From Micavibrio_A sp041655955 (GTDB lineage Bacteria > Pseudomonadota > Alphaproteobacteria > Micavibrionales > Micavibrionaceae): a stretch of 64,000 nt of DNA. The position numbers and the translations under genes are program-made. Shown one piece after another: positions 61,142 through 64,000 of the stretch. Each line of letters starts with the position of its first letter. The stretch's first letter is position 1. Where the stretch lies: NCBI GenBank assembly GCA_041655955.1, contig JBBAEN010000001.1:186001-250000 (forward strand), written 5' to 3'. The notes beneath the pieces were generated by a model. That model had not been told where the DNA came from. It made no database searches and saw nothing but the letters and a program-made list of their open reading frames with translations.

Positions 61142-62578
61142 TCACTGGTTTTTCAGGGGCTTTTCAAGCGGGCCGAGCAAATTGACATGGCCCATCTTGC
61201 GCCCGTCGCGGGCCTCGCCCTTACCATAGAGATGGACGCAGGCATTGTCCATGGCGAGGTATGCGGGGACGCGCTCCACGTCGCTGCCGATAAGATTTAC
61301 CATGGTGACCGCGCTGTGCGGGACGGGGGTGCGGAGCGGCAGGCCGGAAACGGCGCGCACATGCTGTTCAAACTGCGACACGTTGCACCCGTCCATCGTC
61401 CAGTGGCCGGAATTATGCGGGCGCGGCGCAATCTCGTTGGCGAGCAGCGACCCGTCTTTCAAAACGAAAAATTCGATGGCGATAAGGCCGATAAGGTTCA
61501 ACTCCTCCGCCAGCTTGACGGCAAGTTCCGAGGCTCTGCGCTCAATGTCATCCGTTGCAGCATCATCCGCATGACGTGCTGCGGCACATGGCTCAAGCGG
61601 CGCATGACTTAATATGGGGCCCGACGAGTTAATATGAGGCCCGCTATAAGCCCCGCCATGACCTGCGGCGGCTCCGGCGGATATTGGGGCCGAAGACCCG
61701 GAATTTGCACAGGACGCGCCGTCTTGGGACAGGCCGGATAAGGCGGTAATTTCCACAGGCGCGCCATGTGTTGCCGCTCCTGATGCACCCTTATTGGCCC
61801 CGTCCGGAATTTTAGAATCCATGCCGGACGCACCGTCTTGAAACCCGTCCGGCCGCGCGGCACCTGTAGGCTGCTGCGTATCGAAAGGGAAATGGCTTTT
61901 ATCGAGAATATGGTTCTTATGCTCGTTGCGGGTGAGGGGGAATACCTCACATTTTCCGGAATAGTCCCGCGCAACGATGATTGAAGCTTCATAAGCGAAA
62001 TCTATTATACCTTCTATTATAAGCTCATCACCGCCAAGCTTTAAGAAGCTCTCCTGGCTAGAGCTTGTATCCTTATGTTTTAACTGCCCTTTACCGTCAT
62101 AACCGAAGCGTGTCGTTTTCAGGATGCATTCCGGCGTCTTATGGGCCTTCAAAAACGCGTCAATATCCGCCGCGCAAGAGGCCGCGGCCCATGGCGCGGT
62201 CGAAATGCCTGCTTTGTTCAAAAAATCCTTTTCTATCAATCTGTTCTGCGAAATGGCCAGTGTCTTCGAGGATGGATAGACGGGCTTCAGATTTTCTAAA
62301 AACTCTATTGTTTCCAAAGGGATATTCTCGAATTCATAGGTAATGACATCAACGCTTTCCGCGAATCTCTTCAACTCGCACTGATTATCATAGGCCGCCT
62401 GCGTTATAAGCGGGGTAACTTGCGCTGCCGGGGCGTCTTCTTCCGGGCAATATATATGTGTCCGGAGGCCGAGCGTGGCGGCGGCGAGGGCGGACATCCT
62501 GCCGAGCTGTCCCCCGCCCAATATGCCTATAGTTTTTGTTTTTGCTGTCATTTCAACCAGTTCTGGTTTTTGTTTCAT
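61142..62578 (-). CDS. purK: N5-carboxyaminoimidazole ribonucleotide synthase with insertion
   Basis: ATP-grasp enzyme of purine synthesis that carboxylates AIR with bicarbonate to N5-CAIR, the substrate of PurE. 478 residues, about 110 more than normal (about 365). The N-terminal domain has IGILGGGQLGRM, and the ATP-grasp domain has LKTTRFGYDGKGQ. Then EVFPLTRNEHKNHIL, and after the insertion, EFFVLKDGSLLANEIAPRPHNSGHWT with the catalytic metal ligands. Residues about 231-345 are a Gly/Ala/Ser/Pro-rich insertion near the position where PurK normally has a short loop. Motifs on both sides remain intact, so it is likely active. A second start is at 62551. Confidence 0.93.
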   Translation of the reverse strand: MKQKPELVEMTAKTKTIGILGGGQLGRMSALAAATLGLRTHIYCPEEDAPAAQVTPLITQAAYDNQCELKRFAESVDVITYEFENIPLETIEFLENLKPVYPSSKTLAISQNRLIEKDFLNKAGISTAPWAAASCAADIDAFLKAHKTPECILKTTRFGYDGKGQLKHKDTSSSQESFLKLGGDELIIEGIIDFAYEASIIVARDYSGKCEVFPLTRNEHKNHILDKSHFPFDTQQPTGAARPDGFQDGASGMDSKIPDGANKGASGAATHGAPVEITALSGLSQDGASCANSGSSAPISAGAAAGHGGAYSGPHINSSGPILSHAPLEPCAAARHADDAATDDIERRASELAVKLAEELNLIGLIAIEFFVLKDGSLLANEIAPRPHNSGHWTMDGCNVSQFEQHVRAVSGLPLRTPVPHSAVTMVNLIGSDVERVPAYLAMDNACVHLYGKGEARDGRKMGHVNLLGPLEKPLKNQ

Positions 62579-62815
62579 GTGAAATAGGAGATTGAGCGGC
62601 GCGCATCACCCTTGCCCGTCTGTGGCGGCACAGGATAATCCACATATCCACAAGCTCAAAGACCCTTTTTTGATAGTTTGCATCGAAAAAGCGGAATCAG
62701 GCGGGCGGGCCGTCTTTTACGGCTATGTGCGCCCGGTTTCGGCCTTCGGCCCGGCGGGATTATTGATGCGTTATATGTTTTATGAAGAGAGCGGGGCTTT
62801 TATAGGTTTTTCGCG

Positions 62816-63313
62816 CTAATCTCTTGGTTCTTCCGCCACCAGCTCGCTTTGTCTGGTGCGATATTCTTCCAAACGCCTCATAAGGGCGTCATCTGCGGTT
62901 CCGAGGATGGAAACCGCCAGAAGCGCCGCGTTTTTGGCCCCCGCATCGCCTATGGCAAGCGTGCCGACCGGCACGCCGCCGGGCATCTGCACGATGGAGA
63001 GGAGGCTATCTAACCCTTTGAAAGATTTTGATTTTATAGGGACTCCGAGAACCGGCAGGGGGGTGAGTGAAGCCACCATGCCCGGTAAATGGGCGGCCCC
63101 GCCCGCGCCCGCAATAATCACCTTGATTCCGCGCTCTTGCGCGGTTGACGCATAGTCAATCATGCGCCTTGGGGTGCGGTGCGCTGACACGATTTTGACT
63201 TCATGGGGAATGTCGAAGTTTTTAAGTAACTCATGGGAAAGCTTCATTGTTTCCCAATCTGACTGGGAGCCCATGATGATTCCGATTAAGGGTCTTGGAT
63301 CGTTTTGCGTCAC
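62816..63313 (-). CDS. purE: N5-CAIR mutase PurE
   Basis: Class I PurE, converts N5-CAIR to CAIR in purine synthesis. 165 residues. Seen: IGIIMGSQSDWETM, SAHRTPRRM with the conserved His, and GAGGAAHLPGMVASLTPLPVLGVP. It precedes purK on the same strand; the gap of 237 bases is longer than usual but no terminator is visible. Confidence 0.97.
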   Translation of the reverse strand: MTQNDPRPLIGIIMGSQSDWETMKLSHELLKNFDIPHEVKIVSAHRTPRRMIDYASTAQERGIKVIIAGAGGAAHLPGMVASLTPLPVLGVPIKSKSFKGLDSLLSIVQMPGGVPVGTLAIGDAGAKNAALLAVSILGTADDALMRRLEEYRTRQSELVAEEPRD

Positions 63314-63349
63314 TTTGAACCTCTTCTTGGCCCGTTACAGGGTCATTTA

Positions 63350-63550
63350 TCAGGCTATGATATCGGGGAGGATGTTGCTGCGTATCTTCTGGATCTGGTC
63401 TTTCAAAAGAAGCTTCTTCTTTTTCAGACGCTGTATATCCAGCAAATTAACCGGCGGAGTATTGCTCAGCCGGCTGATTGTTTCATCAAGTTCGCGGTGC
63501 TCGCGCTCCAGAATGGCGAGCTCTTCCATAAGGTCGTCTATGTCTTCCAT
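63350..63550 (-). CDS. DUF465 (YdcH-type) small helical protein
   Basis: 66 residues, a coiled-coil pair with the DUF465/YdcH pattern: ILEREHRELDETISRL, then the turn PPVNLLDIQRLKKKKLLLKDQI. Function unknown; abundant in alphaproteobacteria. It lies 36 bases upstream of purE on the same strand and may share its transcript. Confidence 0.9.
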   Translation of the reverse strand: MEDIDDLMEELAILEREHRELDETISRLSNTPPVNLLDIQRLKKKKLLLKDQIQKIRSNILPDIIA

Positions 63551-63714
63551 GCGCCGTCCGAAGGGCTAAGATTTTGATTTTGAGCCTATAATCCTATCAG
63601 AAAATTTTTGCTTTGATAAGTAAAGAATGGCACGGATGCGCGAAATCCCTTTGGCATTGGCGCCGCGATAGGATAAAAAGGATGAAATTCTCTCTTCCTC
63701 ACCAAGGATATTCC

Positions 63715-64000
63715 ATGACGAAAAAAATCGGCATTTTAACGAGCGGCGGCGATTGCGCGGGGCTGAATGCGGTTATCCGCGCCGCCGTTTATAAGGCAGA
63801 CCAGCTGGGCTGGCAGGTTTACGGGATTCTCGACGGGACGGCGGGCTTGCTGGGGGATGAACCGCAGGCGCAGCTTTTGTCGCCGGAACAGATGGATTCC
63901 ACCGTCCTGCGCATGGGCGGGACGATTCTCGGCACGACGAATAAGGGCAATCCTTTTGCTTTTCCGATGAGCGATGGTTCGGTCAAGGATCGCAGTGACG
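63715..64000 (+). CDS. pfkA: 6-phosphofructokinase (start only)
   Basis: The gene runs off the window after about 95 codons. KKIGILTSGGDCAGLNAVIRA is the PFK nucleotide-binding start, and LRMGGTILGTTNKGNPF the GGT-x-LG motif. The Cys-x-Gly-Leu-Asn variant of the first motif and GTTNKGNP are usual in the bacterial PFK group that includes PPi-dependent enzymes; the residues that decide ATP versus PPi lie beyond the end. CAAGGAT precedes the ATG at 63715. Confidence 0.92.
   Translation, partial: MTKKIGILTSGGDCAGLNAVIRAAVYKADQLGWQVYGILDGTAGLLGDEPQAQLLSPEQMDSTVLRMGGTILGTTNKGNPFAFPMSDGSVKDRSD

Noticed and set aside
62592..62819. 75-residue plus-strand frame in the purE-purK gap
   Set aside because: It begins with TTG one base after AGGAGA, too close for a ribosome site, has no known motif and overlaps the purE stop. 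The codon pattern of its second half looks somewhat coding-like, so a small gene is not fully excluded.
1..64000. tRNA, rRNA, CRISPR, insertion sequence or prophage
   Set aside because: I looked for T-arm-like GTTCGA patterns, regularly spaced repeats, transposase motifs and phage gene runs and found none. The virion-like stretch in the 673-residue protein is isolated and not evidence of a prophage.

Overview
The window looks like ordinary chromosomal DNA from an alphaproteobacterium with a moderately high GC content. The evidence is the gene content: a MucR/Ros-type regulator, the UbiK-YbjN-ProC cluster, PhaR and a phasin, a TauE/TIGR02186 pair, a DUF465 protein, a PleC/DivJ-like histidine kinase and an OmpR/EnvZ pair beside ilvE. 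An assignment to a Micavibrio- or Rhodospirillales-like lineage is my inference from gene style only. I see no insertion sequence, prophage, CRISPR array, rRNA or tRNA. About 56 protein genes are supported, nearly all housekeeping.

Layout. 0-10 kb: fluoride channel CrcB (minus strand, with a fluoride-riboswitch-like leader), a YbdG-type mechanosensitive channel, then minus-strand mutS, coaBC, an Ala/Glu-rich small membrane protein and ubiE; then murJ-trpS. 10-17 kb: a secreted unknown protein, a TauE/SafE permease with its TIGR02186 partner and a universal stress protein, nfuA, a polysaccharide-deacetylase-fold protein, tsaB and mucR. 17-29 kb: ubiK-ybjN-proC (minus), hldD, lgt-midA-pgeF, a membrane-anchored methyltransferase, prs, rplY, pth, ychF, ybaK, and a divergent hxlR/pirin pair. 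29-35.5 kb: a 673-residue protein of unknown function, ilvE, an OmpR/EnvZ-type two-component system, csaA and a phasin. 35.7-46.6 kb: a large PAS histidine kinase, recX, an ABC-2 permease, hslO with a lipoprotein gene, a 189-bp tandem duplication, an OmpA-like lipoprotein, a DJ-1/PfpI protein, and prfB with its programmed frameshift. 45-50 kb: two large exported proteins sharing an N-terminal domain. 50-54.5 kb: a polyhydroxybutyrate locus (phaR, a short phaC, phaA, phaB). 54.5-64 kb: a pilin-like protein with a structured leader, an AsmA-family giant, a ribbon-helix-helix protein, fumC, purE-purK (PurK with a large low-complexity insertion), a DUF465 protein and the start of pfkA.

How the genes work together. 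The pha genes plus the phasin form a carbon-storage pathway: thiolase, then reductase, then synthase, with PhaR and the phasin controlling granules. Several genes serve the envelope: murJ, lgt, hldD, the OmpA-like lipoprotein, AsmA and the exported pair after prfB. Translation and its quality control are represented by trpS, pth, prfB, ychF, ybaK, tsaB and rplY.

Most interesting to follow up: the exported protein pair at 45.1-50.1 kb, the 673-residue protein at 29.4-31.4 kb, the folded leader of the pilin-like gene at about 55.2-55.3 kb, the divergent fluoride-riboswitch-like leader of crcB, the insertion inside PurK, and the tandem duplication at 41.35-41.73 kb. All functional statements rest on reading the sequence by eye; no database search was run.
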